From Polaromonas sp. CG_9.7 (lineage in GTDB: Bacteria > Pseudomonadota > Gammaproteobacteria > Burkholderiales > Burkholderiaceae_C): a DNA stretch of 64,000 nt. The notes beneath the pieces were generated by a model that saw nothing but the letters and a program-made list of their open reading frames with translations, was not told the origin of the DNA and searched no databases. The position numbers and the translations under genes were made by a program. Below, in pieces: positions 63,626 to 64,000 of this stretch (the stretch's first letter is position 1; every line of letters starts with the position of its first letter). The stretch covers positions 186,001-250,000 of the forward strand of contig NZ_JADOVG010000005.1 of NCBI RefSeq assembly GCF_015752205.1. Reading direction: 5' to 3'.

Positions 63626-63830
63626 TTCCGTTTTCCTTGTATGAATTGAACCAGTCAGCAAGGAATAGGTTTTCAGGGGTAAGGTCATACAGTCTTGATG
63701 TCGCCTGTAAACCAACTTGAGGGTTAACCCCCTATTTAAAATTCCACTGTGCAGTTTATAGTTTTGAAATCAGGCAATTGCTTGATGGAACATAGGTGTT
63801 TCTTGCAACCCATCCAGAGGCGCATTCACA

Positions 63831-64000
63831 GTGGATATCTTTCTTCAACAAGTGCTCAACGGCCTGACTCTGGGCGGCATTTACAGTCTGGTAGCGTTGG
63901 GACTGACCTTGGTCTATGGCATCCTGCACGTGCCCAACTTTGCCCATGGTGCGTTCTACATGGTGGGCGCTTTTGTGGCGCTCAAGCTAATGACTGGCTG
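63831..64000 (+). CDS. livH: Branched-chain amino-acid ABC transporter permease (LivH family), cut by window edge
   Basis: A GTG at 63831, preceded by AGAGGC, opens a frame that runs off the window (about 56 residues). The text MDIFLQQVLNGLTLGGIYSL, VALGLTLVYGILHVPNFAHG and AFYMVGAFVAL is the typical start of LivH permeases. It forms the membrane part of a high-affinity importer, and its partners should follow to the right. It may bring in the acid handled by the adjacent catabolic operon, but the IS remnant between them weakens that link. Confidence 0.9.
   Translation, partial: MDIFLQQVLNGLTLGGIYSLVALGLTLVYGILHVPNFAHGAFYMVGAFVALKLMTG

Overview
The window reads as a chromosomal segment of a beta-proteobacterium of the Comamonadaceae, most likely Polaromonas or a close relative. 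The reasons are the GC-rich codon use, the gene orders rpsP-rimM-trmD-rplS, xseB-ispA-dxs and polA-DUF2782-thrB, and the short GCTAT-N7-ATAGC repeats typical of this family. The genus call is inference. No rRNA or tRNA gene and no CRISPR array was seen.

Layout. 0-2 kb: a tungstate/molybdate-type ABC permease cut by the window edge, divergent from a one-component regulator that joins a ModE/LysR-type HTH to a periplasmic-binding-like domain. 2.3-5.7 kb: a compact selenoneine locus, senA divergent from senB-selD(senC). 6-9.7 kb: a TRAP transporter for a 2-oxoacid-like substrate, with the binding protein convergent to the two permease genes. 9.9-13.2 kb: the isoprenoid operon xseB-ispA-dxs. 13.5-16.5 kb: a Rieske oxygenase, a DMT exporter and a two-domain sulfurtransferase. 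16.6-18.8 kb: a block of very small genes (lipoprotein, KGG-repeat stress protein and four short hydrophilic or membrane ORFs, some with strong ribosome-binding sites).

19.1-26.2 kb is a 2-ketogluconate module: a PtxS-type LacI repressor with two matching 14-bp operators, then a polar-amino-acid-type ABC transporter and kguE-kguK-kguD homologues. The ABC transporter stands where known kgu operons have the MFS permease KguT. 26.4-28.3 kb holds a ZIP metal transporter and the collapsed remains of a paoABC-type aldehyde oxidoreductase. 28.4-51.6 kb is mainly housekeeping: polA, thrB, uvrD, a GMP reductase, an esterase, rhlE, orn, an M48 protease, a pterin dehydratase, rsgA, a CobD/CbiB-like protein, a CoA-type Nudix hydrolase, the rpsP operon, and small accessory genes including a Cds1-like PLP enzyme.

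52.7-63.6 kb is an accessory catabolic island bounded by transposase debris (an IS6-family scrap on the left, a collapsed IS3-family element on the right). It holds an IclR regulator and six co-directional genes: FadB-like enzyme, thiolase, SDR, ACAD10-type kinase, ACAD10/11-type dehydrogenase and acyl-CoA ligase. The gene content matches the logic of levulinate/4-hydroxyacid degradation (lva), in which a 4-hydroxyacyl-CoA is phosphorylated before beta-oxidation. A branched-chain amino-acid-type ABC permease (livH) begins at the right edge.

The strongest candidates for follow-up are the sen locus, the ABC-type kgu operon, the lva-like island, the small-gene block and the GCTAT-N7-ATAGC repeats, two of which lie inside polA and rsgA.
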